From Leptospira sp. WS60.C2 (GTDB lineage: Bacteria; Spirochaetota; Leptospiria; Leptospirales; Leptospiraceae): DNA of 64,000 nt. A program made the position numbers and the translations under genes. The stretch lies in contig NZ_CP162133.1 of NCBI RefSeq assembly GCF_040833955.1, positions 682,001-746,000 on the forward strand. Direction: 5' to 3'. Positions 9,001 through 17,381 of the stretch are shown here, one piece after another (the first letter of the stretch is position 1; each line of letters opens with the position of its first letter). The notes beneath the pieces were generated by a model. That model was not told where the DNA came from and made no database searches. It was given only the letters and a program-made list of their open reading frames with translations.

Positions 9001-9499
9001 CAGGATGGACCAATGTCTCAAGTTGGATTCCTCCTTTTTTGAAATCACCAGTTTGGTATCCTATGTTATGTGAAACATTGGGAGAAACATAAGTGATTAA
9101 AAACTCGGAATCAAATTTGTAACGAAACACAACATAAGGCCCACTGTCTAAGATCACTCCTTCTGTGTTCAGGTTAGGTTCACCCCGTAAGATCACACAA
9201 GGTCCGGATTTGGTATCGAGAAACCTGCCTATAATCCGGTATTGGTTTCCCAGTAGGGTGGTAAAGAATTGAAAAGGAATCCTGCGACTAATCGTTTCAT
9301 GGCATAAATTGGACAAAATTAGGCTATCGCGCGGAACAATCGGAAGTTCCTTGATGTGTTTGCCGACATCAATCGATTCCTTCGGGAGGTAGAGGTTTGG
9401 CGAGGACTGGGAAAATTGGATCTCCAAATTCACATCCATGATGATGATGAATTCGTCGAAACTTTCTACGATCGTTTGGTAATCGAAACTTTCTGCCAT
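6005..9499 (-). CDS. Multi-PAS hybrid sensor histidine kinase with two receiver domains
   Basis: This 1164-residue protein has no clear transmembrane segment, so it is probably cytoplasmic. About four to five PAS/PAC units cover residues 1-640; the recurring PAC-type ends include EKISYLSDISERKEKE and LRVIGTHTDITQRK. A HisKA domain follows with the phosphoacceptor His in SHEIRTPLNG, then HATPase_c with NLIGNALKFT, DTGIGI and GGTGLGLSI. Two receiver domains end the protein: MVVDDNETN with TDYNMPEMNG, and MIVEDNPVN with MDIQMPEMNG and the Lys in YISKPV. Both keep the phospho-Asp. No Hpt domain or output regulator is adjacent. Spacing (about 40 bases) suggests an operon with the two genes downstream. 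Confidence 0.92.
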   Translation of the reverse strand: MAESFDYQTIVESFDEFIIIMDVNLEIQFSQSSPNLYLPKESIDVGKHIKELPIVPRDSLILSNLCHETISRRIPFQFFTTLLGNQYRIIGRFLDTKSGPCVILRGEPNLNTEGVILDSGPYVVFRYKFDSEFLITYVSPNVSHNIGYQTGDFKKGGIQLETLVHPEDKTRISLEEKEFIRKKLRTYEREYRIQKPDGTYIYVSDYSVVSYYDSYPTEKISYLSDISERKEKEIQIQIQRDELNRIRLLFEETNAAANVGAWEVDLVNNTIFWAKETRRIHEVPEDFQPSIENAFQFYPDEIEREVLKKAFFDAIQNGTSYNLNLHIKSYHGKLKWVRTIGHGVFENGKCVRVYGSFQDISRNVELDNQKIEALSKLESILDATTHVTIIGTDQNGIITHFNKGAEYHLQYTAEEMIGKQTPAILHKEDEVLFRAETLSQEFGVPISGFETFVHKARLGTFDSHEWTYIRKDGSEFPVQLVITASRNPKGEITGFLGIGIDISTQKATEDALRESERRWQFALEGSGDGIWDWNAETNQVFFSSQWKKMLGYSDSEIGTELSEWDSRVHPDDKEQCFADLNKHFNGETNIYVNEHRMLCKDGSYKWILDRGKVIERTTEGKPLRVIGTHTDITQRKILEQALIEAKEKAEKASIAKSNFLANMSHEIRTPLNGVIGFADLLMRTDLSQVQRKYMETVHLSALSLLDLINDILDFSKIESGKMELYKERVNIFDLLHQIAEIVKHKAYEKGLELILNISPRVPRNVFVDSLRLRQVLLNLIGNALKFTLTGEIQIKLTASPINQNEYEFLFEVIDTGIGISKENQERIFEVFAQADSSTTRQFGGTGLGLSISSKLLQLFGTKIELESELNKGSRFYFKLTTLADNERNIEPNLSSIKKVMVVDDNETNLSVIKEMLAYKKIETITFDSAKSAIQNYAEGNEYDIIITDYNMPEMNGIEFLTQFKKVAQTYKRKLPHLTIHSSSNEETIYDKGKELGVGVILLKPIQTNILYESLYDLISGRHSDVSPNGKNKIQPIVTPEKTKVMIVEDNPVNMMLTKTIVLKVLQSAIIIEASNGLEAVEHFKKTEPDIILMDIQMPEMNGYDATREIRKLAIGKNVPIIALTAGTLSDEESRCLESGMNDYISKPVVLTTIADKLKHWLLQN

Positions 9500-9552
9500 T
9501 TTCCTTTATGTCACTTGACCAAATCTCTCGGTCCTACAAAATCAAAGATACG

Positions 9553-12165
9553 ATGAAGAGTCGATTGTCACTTTCTATTTTTTTTGGTTTTCTATTCATT
9601 GGATCCTTTACTCATATATACGCACAAAATCAAAGAAATCATGGTTGGGCTTTAGTGGGCGCCCAAGGAAAACTACTCATCCAAGGAAAAGAACAACTCA
9701 CTATCCGAGATGACTTTAGGTTCAAATCACCTGAAGGTCTTTCGACAAACCAAGAGATCGACTTTTATCTCATGCTCGGGGAATACTACCTCAAAAAAAA
9801 AGACAAAGTTGGAATCGCCAATATTTTGTATGACTTACGAACCAAAAAAGGGGAATATACCTTTGCTGATTTTTTATTAACATCTCTTTGGAAACAATCA
9901 CAAGGGGATGAAGTCCAAGCCATAAAAACTTTGGACACATACATCCAAAAAGAACCAAATACATACTTCCGTAATTTAGCAAAGAATATGCGAACCAATC
10001 TTTTCCAGTCGGGAGAAGACGAAAAAAAGACAATGGTTCGGATGGATTGCCAAAAAACGAAACCGTATTATGCACTCTGTCGTGTTTTCCGTTTGCAATA
10101 CTATATCGATCTTCCTACTGGAAAAGATAAGGACATGCATAAACATTTTGTGAACATTATGCGTGTGAGTTCTCCTTTTTTCGAGGACATCCATTTGGAA
10201 TGGATTCCCCTTCTGGATCGAATTGATGAAGATTTGCCAGCCAAATTATCTTTTTTAGGTTTTGTACGAGAAGGAATTCATTTTCAAAAAATGATTATGG
10301 ATTTGGAAAAAATTACGGATGGAACTGTGAATGAAAACTCACTCGAAAGGTTGGCGTTTTTTCAAATCCTATCCGCTGATTATGTGAGTGCAGAAGAATC
10401 GTATCTGAATTTTTTGCGATCAGCAAGAGGGAAAAAAACATCAATTCTCAATCGAATTTATGTGAAGTTAGGTGCCCTCGCATATTTCCAAAAAGAATAC
10501 AAAAAATCCTTAGATTATTATTTAAAATTGGATTTAAACAATTGGTCTTCTGATATTTTACATCCCTTTTTAAATGAACCAATGTCTCTTTCAGAAGTAA
10601 AAGATTTAATTTCTGTTTCGTTATACAAAGTGAATGGGGCTGAGTCTGCTCTCAAGGCATTACAAAAAATCAAAGACCCAGAAAAATTGACTGAAGCCGA
10701 TATTTGGCCAAAACTTCGCATCTCTCAAATGTTAATGGACCAAAATCCTGAACTATCATCGCGAATGACGGATGAAATCATCTATATGGCTCAAGAAAAA
10801 AAATGGAGACGGCTCGAATACGCAGCTACCATTCTACAAGGATACAATCAAATCTATCGCAAAGAATATCGCAAATCAACGATTGAATTCACCAAAAGTC
10901 GTGGAATTTTAGATGATGAAAATGCGTTTTATGCGGCAGAGTTTCTTCGTAATTTTGGTTTTATTTTTGCGCATACTGCTTCTGGGAAGAAGGGGCCGGT
11001 GAACGGAAACATTCGAGATGGTGTGAGTGATTACTCATTCAATCATCCTTATGAAGATTTGTATTACATTCGCAATTACAGACCTCTTGCGTTCTCTACA
11101 GATTTATTTTTTGAATATGCTCTTAGCCATTTGAGAGATGATAACGATGTTTGGGGGCTTCTAGACACTCTCTTTAAATACAATTCAGTCAAATTACAAA
11201 AGAATCTGAAAGGAAGCCCTCACTCTCTCTTTCAAATTCCCTTTGTAAACCAACAGTTTAGATACTTATCTGGTTTTTCAACAGCCAGGGAATCTAAATT
11301 TTTTGATTCCACGTATGCTGAAAGTAGAGAAACAGAAAACTCAATCCAAAGGAAAAATGAAGAAGAAAATATTCGTTCTCTTGAGTCGGTGAAACTACCA
11401 ACCATTTTCCTTTTACCTTATAAAGAAGAGTTTTATCTTTTTACCTATAATCCCAAGGAATCAAAACGAAACCAATTGAACTGGAAGATGATCCGAACAC
11501 AAAGACCAGACGCTTCTGAGATTGTGGACACAGTGAAAGAACTCGTAACAAACAATAAAGACCATGATAAAGTTCAAATTTATTTAAATGAAGCTGGAAT
11601 GGGATTGTATCGTGCATTGAAAAAAGAAATGAAAGACCAAACCTTCGTGTTTTTCTTTAGTTTGTATCCAATTACTGACACACAGAAACCGCTTAATCTG
11701 TATTCCTGGAAATGTCCGTCAAACATGCGTTTATTGGAAGGGAAAGGCATTAATCTCGTTGACACGGCCTACTTTGAAGGATCACGTATTTTGAAAGACA
11801 AGGAACGACTCCACCTGTGGGATTTTCCAACGGGAACGAATGTGTCTTCAATCAGCCCTGTTTTTGGTTGGTCTTGCCGATCAGATTCAGGTGTTATGGA
11901 AGAAATTTCGTTTCATAAATTATTCCGCCGAATTGATTATCGTACTGTCCCAAAGATGATCGTTTACACGGAACGTGTGTTAGGTAAGTCCTTGTCAGAT
12001 CTTTCCCTCCACCACCAGTGGTTGCATTTTTGGTTTCGTTCTGGCACTAAAAAAATTGGGTATCTTCCTACACTTCCTGTTCTCGATGCCGTTTCCCTTC
12101 AGAGTTTGGGGGAACCTCCCGCATACAAAGAAGAAGGAATCTGGATTTATGGATCAGCGCAATAG
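9553..12165 (+). CDS. Large secreted helical-repeat protein with possible degenerate CHAT-like C-terminus
   Basis: This protein has about 870 residues. ATG 9553 is chosen because MKSRLSLSIFFGFLFIGSFT...YAQ is a good signal peptide; an upstream in-frame ATG at 9508 would add 15 polar residues. The middle (about 60-560) is helical and TPR-like, with repeated aromatic/Ala-Leu helix pairs such as YVKLGALAYFQKEYKKSLDY. The last 250 residues (from LPTIFLLPYKEEFYLFTYNP) are alpha/beta and resemble in outline the CHAT caspase-like domains often found behind TPR repeats. I do not see a convincing catalytic His-Cys pair, so any CHAT assignment is tentative. It is divergent from the hybrid kinase gene across 53 bases. 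Confidence 0.75.
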   Translation: MKSRLSLSIFFGFLFIGSFTHIYAQNQRNHGWALVGAQGKLLIQGKEQLTIRDDFRFKSPEGLSTNQEIDFYLMLGEYYLKKKDKVGIANILYDLRTKKGEYTFADFLLTSLWKQSQGDEVQAIKTLDTYIQKEPNTYFRNLAKNMRTNLFQSGEDEKKTMVRMDCQKTKPYYALCRVFRLQYYIDLPTGKDKDMHKHFVNIMRVSSPFFEDIHLEWIPLLDRIDEDLPAKLSFLGFVREGIHFQKMIMDLEKITDGTVNENSLERLAFFQILSADYVSAEESYLNFLRSARGKKTSILNRIYVKLGALAYFQKEYKKSLDYYLKLDLNNWSSDILHPFLNEPMSLSEVKDLISVSLYKVNGAESALKALQKIKDPEKLTEADIWPKLRISQMLMDQNPELSSRMTDEIIYMAQEKKWRRLEYAATILQGYNQIYRKEYRKSTIEFTKSRGILDDENAFYAAEFLRNFGFIFAHTASGKKGPVNGNIRDGVSDYSFNHPYEDLYYIRNYRPLAFSTDLFFEYALSHLRDDNDVWGLLDTLFKYNSVKLQKNLKGSPHSLFQIPFVNQQFRYLSGFSTARESKFFDSTYAESRETENSIQRKNEEENIRSLESVKLPTIFLLPYKEEFYLFTYNPKESKRNQLNWKMIRTQRPDASEIVDTVKELVTNNKDHDKVQIYLNEAGMGLYRALKKEMKDQTFVFFFSLYPITDTQKPLNLYSWKCPSNMRLLEGKGINLVDTAYFEGSRILKDKERLHLWDFPTGTNVSSISPVFGWSCRSDSGVMEEISFHKLFRRIDYRTVPKMIVYTERVLGKSLSDLSLHHQWLHFWFRSGTKKIGYLPTLPVLDAVSLQSLGEPPAYKEEGIWIYGSAQ

Positions 12166-12369
12166 AAGTGACATAATGTTTGATGTGACGCTTCTTTCGG
12201 AAACGAAAATTGAGGGTTATGGCAAAAACGCCTAGGTTTCCTTCGGTGATTTCCTGGAATTTGTTCTCAAATTGTAGGCGACACTAGAAGATCGGTCCAA
12301 AATACTTAATTCTGTTCCTCATTATACAATGGACCCTGATTTTAAAACTTTAGTGGTGTTCGAGTTTCT

Positions 12370-13740
12370 ATGGAAATAATCGGCATCTTTCTCATCTTCC
12401 TCCTTGTCTTTGTCAATGGTTTCTTCGTCGCAGCAGAGTTTGCGATGGTATCAATTCGCCCCTCGCGTCTCGAGGAGCTTGTCAAAGAAAACCGGGCCAT
12501 GTCCCATATCACCAAAAAAGCCGTCTCCAAAATCGATGATATGTTGTCGGTATGCCAAGTGGGGATTACCATCGCAAGTCTACTCCTCGGTTGGATCGGC
12601 GAAGCCTTGTTTGCTAGTGTTGTTTCTGGTTTTTTACGTATGTTCCAAATCGAATTGGATGTTGTTACCATCCACAGTATTTCGATTGGTGTTTCTTTCA
12701 CTCTCATCACACTCCTTCATGTAATCTTGGGAGAGTTGGTTCCTAAGACACTCGCCATTCAGAATACCGAAGCAATTGCGTTAGGTGTTTCGGCACCCAT
12801 GTGGCTCTTTTACTATTTGTTCTTTCCTGTGACCTTCATCATGAATCGATTGGCGGGAGGAATTCTCACATTGTTCCGTTTGCAACGAACGGGTGATAAG
12901 TATGTTCATTCTGCTGAAGAACTTATGATCATCATTGAGGAGCAGAGGAAACAAGGTCGGATCGACAATGCAGAGATGCAACTCATCCAGAAGACGTTTG
13001 ATTTTTCGGAACATACTGCCAAAGATGTGATGACCCATCGACTTTCGATCATTGGGATCCCACAAGAATCAACCATCGACAAATTACTTCCTCTCATTGC
13101 CGAACATAGTTTTTCTAGATACCCCGTGTACAACCAAACTTTAGATAAAATTGTTGGAATTGTTCATGTTCAAAAATACTTAAAATGGCAAGCCGCTCAT
13201 CTTTCAGCCAAAGGTAAAAAGGAGAAAATTACTGCCATCATGGAAAAGGACTTTGTAAAGGTTCCTGAATCCATGTCCATCGAACGAGTAATGACAAAAC
13301 TCCGTGAGAAAAAACAACATATGGCCATCGTGATCGATGAATATGGGGGAGTATCCGGCTTACTCACGTTAGAAGATATTATCGAAGAATTTTTTGGTGA
13401 AATTAGAGATGAAACCGACACTGATGAAGTTGATGTAACTTCCAAAAATAAAAAAACCAAAACGATCACATTAGATGGAGAAACCGAACTCTCAAGTCTA
13501 ACTGACATCTTAGAAGGGGAAGAACCTTCCGATATGGAAGAGGTGAGGACAATCGCCGGTTACTTCATGGAAAAGAATGAAGACATGCCCAAAGAAGGTA
13601 GCATCGTTCAAATCAAAAAAGGTAGCCTCAAAGTGAAAAAAATGGAAGGAAACAAAATCATTTCCATTCTCTTCACACCGAAACTAGAAGAAGACCACGA
13701 TTCCGAAATGGAACGGGAATTGTCCTACGAGGATCGGTAA
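12370..13740 (+). CDS. CNNM/CorC-HlyC family transporter (DUF21-CBS-CorC_HlyC)
   Basis: This is a 456-residue membrane protein. The N-terminal DUF21 domain (about 1-190) has hydrophobic helices and the typical LPSRLEEL-like region (here IRPSRLEELVKENRAM), then GWIGEALFASVV and GELVPKTLAIQ. Two CBS motifs follow (MTHRLSIIGIPQESTIDKLL and VPESMSIERVMTKLREKKQH), then VIDEYGGVSGLLTLEDIIEE. A C-terminal CorC_HlyC domain ends the protein. Family members export or sense Mg2+/Co2+; some were historically labelled hemolysins, which this sequence does not establish. The 204 bases upstream hold no gene that I can see. coaC begins immediately after its TAA, so the genes are probably cotranscribed. Confidence 0.9.
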   Translation: MEIIGIFLIFLLVFVNGFFVAAEFAMVSIRPSRLEELVKENRAMSHITKKAVSKIDDMLSVCQVGITIASLLLGWIGEALFASVVSGFLRMFQIELDVVTIHSISIGVSFTLITLLHVILGELVPKTLAIQNTEAIALGVSAPMWLFYYLFFPVTFIMNRLAGGILTLFRLQRTGDKYVHSAEELMIIIEEQRKQGRIDNAEMQLIQKTFDFSEHTAKDVMTHRLSIIGIPQESTIDKLLPLIAEHSFSRYPVYNQTLDKIVGIVHVQKYLKWQAAHLSAKGKKEKITAIMEKDFVKVPESMSIERVMTKLREKKQHMAIVIDEYGGVSGLLTLEDIIEEFFGEIRDETDTDEVDVTSKNKKTKTITLDGETELSSLTDILEGEEPSDMEEVRTIAGYFMEKNEDMPKEGSIVQIKKGSLKVKKMEGNKIISILFTPKLEEDHDSEMERELSYEDR

Positions 13741-14271
13741 ATGAAAGAAATCATCATCGCAGTTTCAGGTTCTATCGCTTCTTATAAAGCTTGTGATTTG
13801 GTAAGGGGACTTACCAAAAACGGATACCCTGTACGAGTGATCATGACGGCAAATGCTACTAAGTTTGTTGGAAAAATTACCTTCGAAGCTTTGACTGGCA
13901 AACCGGTGCGGATTGATGAATTCGACACTGGTATGGCTCATATTGAAATCAAAAATATTGCATCGGTATTTGCTGTGGTTCCAGCTTCCGCAAATATCAT
14001 TGGAAAGATGGCGAATGGAATCGCTGACGATCTGGTAACATCCACTTATCTGGCTTGTACCTCGCCTGTGCTCATTGCACCCTCTATGAATCCAGGGATG
14101 TATCTCCATCCAGCAGTCCAAAGAAACTTAAAAACATTAGAAGCCGATGGCGTACACATTGTCTCACCAGACAAAGGTGTGGTTGTTTGTGGTGATGAGG
14201 GTTATGGCAAATTGGCAACAGTGGAAACCATCATGGAAGAGATCATCGTACTTCACAAAAAGAATTCATGA
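13741..14271 (+). CDS. coaC: Phosphopantothenoylcysteine decarboxylase (CoaC half of CoaBC)
   Basis: This 176-residue HFCD-family flavoprotein decarboxylates 4'-phosphopantothenoylcysteine in coenzyme A synthesis. Supporting motifs are [11 protein letters not shown] for FMN binding, the catalytic His in MAHIEI, the substrate-binding PSMNPGMY, and [11 protein letters not shown], which matches the CGxxGxGR-type substrate clamp with Lys in place of the final Arg. The ATG directly abuts the preceding TAA, with GAGGAT inside the upstream gene as a possible ribosome site. In most bacteria this domain is fused to CoaB. Here it stands alone, and its TGA overlaps the coaB ATG by four bases. Confidence 0.92.
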   Translation: MKEIIIAVSGSIASYKACDLVRGLTKNGYPVRVIMTANATKFVGKITFEALTGKPVRIDEFDTGMAHIEIKNIASVFAVVPASANIIGKMANGIADDLVTSTYLACTSPVLIAPSMNPGMYLHPAVQRNLKTLEADGVHIVSPDKGVVVCGDEGYGKLATVETIMEEIIVLHKKNS

Positions 14272-14945
14272 ATTTAAAATTCAAACGTGTCATTGTTACC
14301 TCAGGTCCAACAAGGGAGTGGATTGATCCAGTTCGTTATATCTCGAATGCCTCTTCTGGGAAAATGGGTTATGAAATTGCCAAGTCCTTTTTGCAATACC
14401 CTGTTGAGGTGATATACATACATGGAAACACCCTGGAGCGCTATGCAAATGTCCCTGGTGCAAAAAAAAACCTAGAAGTAGAAACAACAATGCAACTAAG
14501 GGATGTTTTGTTGTCCCAAATGGAGGAGGATACACTGCTTGTGATGGCAGCAGCTCCCGCGGATTTTCGTCCGATCATGACGGCCGAACACAAAATCAAA
14601 AAAGAAAGAACTTCGGAAGGTAGCAAAGGGCTTTTGCTTGAACTTGAAGAAAACCCTGATGTATTACGACAAGTGGATGAGTTTGTCAAAGAAAACAAAA
14701 TCCAAAATTCAATACGTGTAGGCTTTGCTGCCGAAACAAATGATTTAGAAAAACACGCCAAAGAGAAACTCATTCGTAAAGGTTTGCATTATATTGTTGG
14801 CAATGTTGTGGGTCATGGAAAAGGATTTGGAGAAGTGGAATCCATCCTTCGCATCTTTGGTCCCAGTGGACTTGTGAAAGAGATAGGACCTTTGCCAAAA
14901 GAAGATTTAGCAAAGTTCCTTGTTCAATTTTTAGTGACTGTTTGA
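14268..14945 (+). CDS. coaB: Phosphopantothenate-cysteine ligase (CoaB half of CoaBC)
   Basis: This 225-residue protein matches the C-terminal half of CoaBC. It joins cysteine to 4'-phosphopantothenate with nucleotide activation. Motifs are [20 protein letters not shown] at the N-terminus with [10 protein letters not shown] (the nucleotide-binding loop), VMAAAPADF with the conserved central Asp, [16 protein letters not shown] and VGFAAET. The start overlaps coaC as ATGA, so the two enzymes are translationally coupled. The final 15 bases overlap the convergent gene at 14931. A stand-alone CoaB suggests an ancestral or re-split arrangement. Confidence 0.92.
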   Translation: MNLKFKRVIVTSGPTREWIDPVRYISNASSGKMGYEIAKSFLQYPVEVIYIHGNTLERYANVPGAKKNLEVETTMQLRDVLLSQMEEDTLLVMAAAPADFRPIMTAEHKIKKERTSEGSKGLLLELEENPDVLRQVDEFVKENKIQNSIRVGFAAETNDLEKHAKEKLIRKGLHYIVGNVVGHGKGFGEVESILRIFGPSGLVKEIGPLPKEDLAKFLVQFLVTV

Positions 14946-15287
14946 GTTGTTTCCAAATCCAAACGCAAAGTAACCTGCAAGTAAAATCAAACCAAAACTA
15001 ACGATGTAGTTCCATTTGATTTTTTCCCCTAGAAACAGGGTGGCAAAGAGAATGAAGACAAAGATCGTAATGATCTCTTGGATGATCTTTAATTGAAATC
15101 CTTCAAATTTATAAACGGTATACCCAATACGATTGGCGGGAACCATTAGCACGTATTCAAAAAAAGCAATTCCCCAAGAAAATAAAATCACATAAAACAT
15201 CTGATTGGATTTTGCAAACTTTAAATGACCATACCAAGCAAAGGTCATAAAAATATTGGATAAGATGAGTAAAGCAACTGTTAGCAT
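14931..15287 (-). CDS. DMT-like small membrane protein (DUF486 family)
   Basis: This 118-residue integral membrane protein has four predicted helices: LTVALLILSNIFMTFAWYG, MFYVILFSWGIAFFEYVLM, IIQEIITIFVFILFATLFLG and IVSFGLILLAGYFAFG. WYGHLKF, PANRIGY and FLGEKIKWNY are typical of the DUF486 group of drug/metabolite-transporter-like proteins. The substrate is unknown. Its 3' end overlaps coaB on the opposite strand by 15 bases. It is followed on its own strand by no close partner; the sirtuin gene lies 43 bases upstream on the same strand. Confidence 0.8.
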   Translation of the reverse strand: MLTVALLILSNIFMTFAWYGHLKFAKSNQMFYVILFSWGIAFFEYVLMVPANRIGYTVYKFEGFQLKIIQEIITIFVFILFATLFLGEKIKWNYIVSFGLILLAGYFAFGFGNNSNSH

Positions 15288-15330
15288 AATTGAATTTTCC
15301 GTTTGGTCATTTGATTGTATTTAAAATATG

Positions 15331-16086
15331 TTAGCCTATTGATTCCTCTTCGAAGACTTCTTTCCAAATTTTTGGTAATATCTCTCCTGATTTTCCTTGG
15401 AAATGGTGTTTCATCGACGGAGAAAGACTCGTTGTTTCGGGATTAATTTCAATTCCGATCGCACCACTTCGAATGGCGGTGAGAGCCAATTGAGCTGGAA
15501 CCGAAACATTGGCACTGGTTCCAATCACAAAGACAACTTGTGACAATTGACAAAGTTCCCAACTCTTTGTCAGTAGGGACTGGTCATACTCTTCCCCAAA
15601 CCAAACGATGTCTGGTCTGAGAAGGGATTCACAATTTTGGCAATATTTGAGACCATCATGGTTTAATCCATCTTGTTCCAAATGGAACTTTGTTGAACAA
15701 TTGGTACATCTTGCCCGAAAAATATTTCCGTGCAGTTCAATGATTGGTTCACTACCCGAACGTGGATGAAGTCCATCCACATTTTGGGTGATGAGAAAAA
15801 TTCCTTTCGATTTTTTTTGCCATTTTGCGATTGTTATATGGCCAAGGTTTGGTTCTGCATTTTTACAAATCCCTCTTCGCCAGTCGTACCATTCCCATAC
15901 AAGTTCCGGATTGTTTTGGAAAGCCTCAGGTGTAGCCAAATCTTCTGCTCTAAAGTTTTTCCAAAGTCCTCCTTCGCCACGAAAGGTTGGAATTCCACTT
16001 TCATTCGAAATCCCTGCACCTGTCAGAAAGATGATCTTTTGTGCGTTTCGGATTGTTTCTAGAGTTCCTTTTGGTAAAAGTTCCAT
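15331..16086 (-). CDS. cobB: Sirtuin, class III (CobB/SIRT5-like) NAD-dependent deacylase
   Basis: This 251-residue cytoplasmic enzyme removes acyl groups from lysine using NAD+. The NAD site is LTGAGISNESGIPTFRG (about 21-37). Catalytic motifs are TQNVDGLH and IELHGN. The Zn2+ site is two pairs, CTNC and CQNC. Residues Tyr67 and Arg70 (WEWYDWRR) match the Y-x-x-R signature that binds the carboxylate of succinyl or malonyl lysine in SIRT5 and E. coli CobB, so desuccinylase activity is likely. The gene lies on the minus strand, 68 bases from the divergent bioF-like gene and 43 bases upstream of the DMT-like gene. Confidence 0.93.
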   Translation of the reverse strand: MELLPKGTLETIRNAQKIIFLTGAGISNESGIPTFRGEGGLWKNFRAEDLATPEAFQNNPELVWEWYDWRRGICKNAEPNLGHITIAKWQKKSKGIFLITQNVDGLHPRSGSEPIIELHGNIFRARCTNCSTKFHLEQDGLNHDGLKYCQNCESLLRPDIVWFGEEYDQSLLTKSWELCQLSQVVFVIGTSANVSVPAQLALTAIRSGAIGIEINPETTSLSPSMKHHFQGKSGEILPKIWKEVFEEESIG

Positions 16087-16154
16087 TTCTTCGGTTTATT
16101 CTAACAAATTCTCTGAAAAATTAAATCGGAAAAATTTTTAGGTTAGGAAATCTG

Positions 16155-17324
16155 GTGATTGTGAGCCGTCATTGGGAAGAAATCCAAAAAAAACTGGAGT
16201 CCATCAAGGGAAAACAATTATTCCGCGAAACAAAAACGTACCAAGGAATTGATTTTTGTTCCAATGATTATATGGGATTAGCATCTAACAAAAGTATGTT
16301 GGAATATTACCATTCCATAAAAGATTTATATCCCTTTGGATCCACAGCCTCTCGGCTTGTACGTGGTAATTATGATTCCATGGACCAGTTTGAAAGTAAA
16401 TTTGCAAATTTTGTGGAAGGGGAGGCGGCACTTCTTGTTTCCAATGGATTTGTCGCAAACTTTGGTCTTTTGGATTCCATCGCAGCTCCCGATTGTTATG
16501 TGTTTACAGACCGATTAAACCATGCCTCCATTTTAGATGGTATTCGTATCTCTGGTGCCAAAAAGAAATACTACAACCACCTAGACTTACAACATCTAAA
16601 GTCACTCTTAGAAAAAGCGAATGCAGAAGACTCCAGCCAAAAATGTAAACGGATCGTTGTTACTGAATCTCTCTTTAGTATGGATGGAGATAGTCCTGAC
16701 TTTTCTAAACTCATGGAACTTAAAAAAGAATATGGGTTTGTCCTTGTTGTGGATGAAGCTCATGCACTCGGTGTGTATGGAAAAGAGGGGAAAGGGATTT
16801 TATTTCGTGATGTATCAATCGAAGACATTCGATCGATTGATTACCGAGTGTATACACTTGGAAAATCCTTTGGTTTGGAAGGTGGAATCATTGTGACAAA
16901 ACAAATGGGAAGAGACCATCTAGTCAATGTGATGCGCCCCTTTATTTTTTCGACAGCACCACTCCCGATCATTTCACAACTAGCGATTTTTGCATTGGAT
17001 TTACTTCGATCGATGGATTCAGAACGGAAGACTTTACAAGTGTTGGCAGAAGAGTTAAAAAAATCCTTATGCTCATTCGGTTTTGCAATCACAAACACGG
17101 CATCTCATATCATACCTTTGCTCCTTGGTTCAGAAACCGAAGCGATGTATTATGCAAAACGATTGCAAGAAATGGGACTTGATGTACGCGCGATTCGACC
17201 GCCAACAGTACCTTCCGCTCGTTTACGAATTAGTTTGAATGCAAAGCTCTCAATACATGAGATAAATAGGTTGGTTTCTTCTCTCGTTCAAATACGAGAA
17301 GAATCAATTGCATTGAACTCATAG
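16155..17324 (+). CDS. bioF: BioF-like 8-amino-7-oxononanoate synthase (PLP-dependent)
   Basis: This 389-residue fold-type I PLP enzyme belongs to the alpha-oxoamine synthase family, which condenses an amino acid with an acyl-CoA. Motifs are FCSNDYMGLASN near residue 35, FGSTASRLVRGN, NHASILDGIRISGA, VVDEAHALGVYG with the PLP-contacting Asp and His, and the Schiff-base Lys in YTLGKSFGLEGG. BioF (alanine + pimeloyl thioester) is the likeliest member; 2-amino-3-ketobutyrate CoA ligase is the main alternative. No other biotin gene is near. The start is GTG 16155, with a second GTG two codons later. A hairpin follows the stop. Confidence 0.82.
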   Translation: MIVSRHWEEIQKKLESIKGKQLFRETKTYQGIDFCSNDYMGLASNKSMLEYYHSIKDLYPFGSTASRLVRGNYDSMDQFESKFANFVEGEAALLVSNGFVANFGLLDSIAAPDCYVFTDRLNHASILDGIRISGAKKKYYNHLDLQHLKSLLEKANAEDSSQKCKRIVVTESLFSMDGDSPDFSKLMELKKEYGFVLVVDEAHALGVYGKEGKGILFRDVSIEDIRSIDYRVYTLGKSFGLEGGIIVTKQMGRDHLVNVMRPFIFSTAPLPIISQLAIFALDLLRSMDSERKTLQVLAEELKKSLCSFGFAITNTASHIIPLLLGSETEAMYYAKRLQEMGLDVRAIRPPTVPSARLRISLNAKLSIHEINRLVSSLVQIREESIALNS

Positions 17325-17328
17325 AACC

Positions 17329-17349
17329 GCCAAAGGTGTTTCCTTTGGC
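17329..17349. terminator. Hairpin between convergent bioF and ccmH
   Basis: GCCAAAGG-TGTTT-CCTTTGGC forms a perfect 8-bp stem with a 5-base loop, four bases after the bioF stop. The convergent ccmH gene ends at 17382, so the hairpin could serve both strands. The flanking T-tracts are weak (TCCAAAC on the plus side), so termination efficiency is uncertain. Confidence 0.55.
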
Positions 17350-17381
17350 TCCAAACAAAAAATCTTGCTAAACAATTTCCC

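Noticed and set aside
12195..12208. TTTCG-GAAA-CGAAA small hairpin upstream of the CorC-type gene
   Set aside because: Only five base pairs and no T-tract; such stems are expected by chance in AT-rich DNA.
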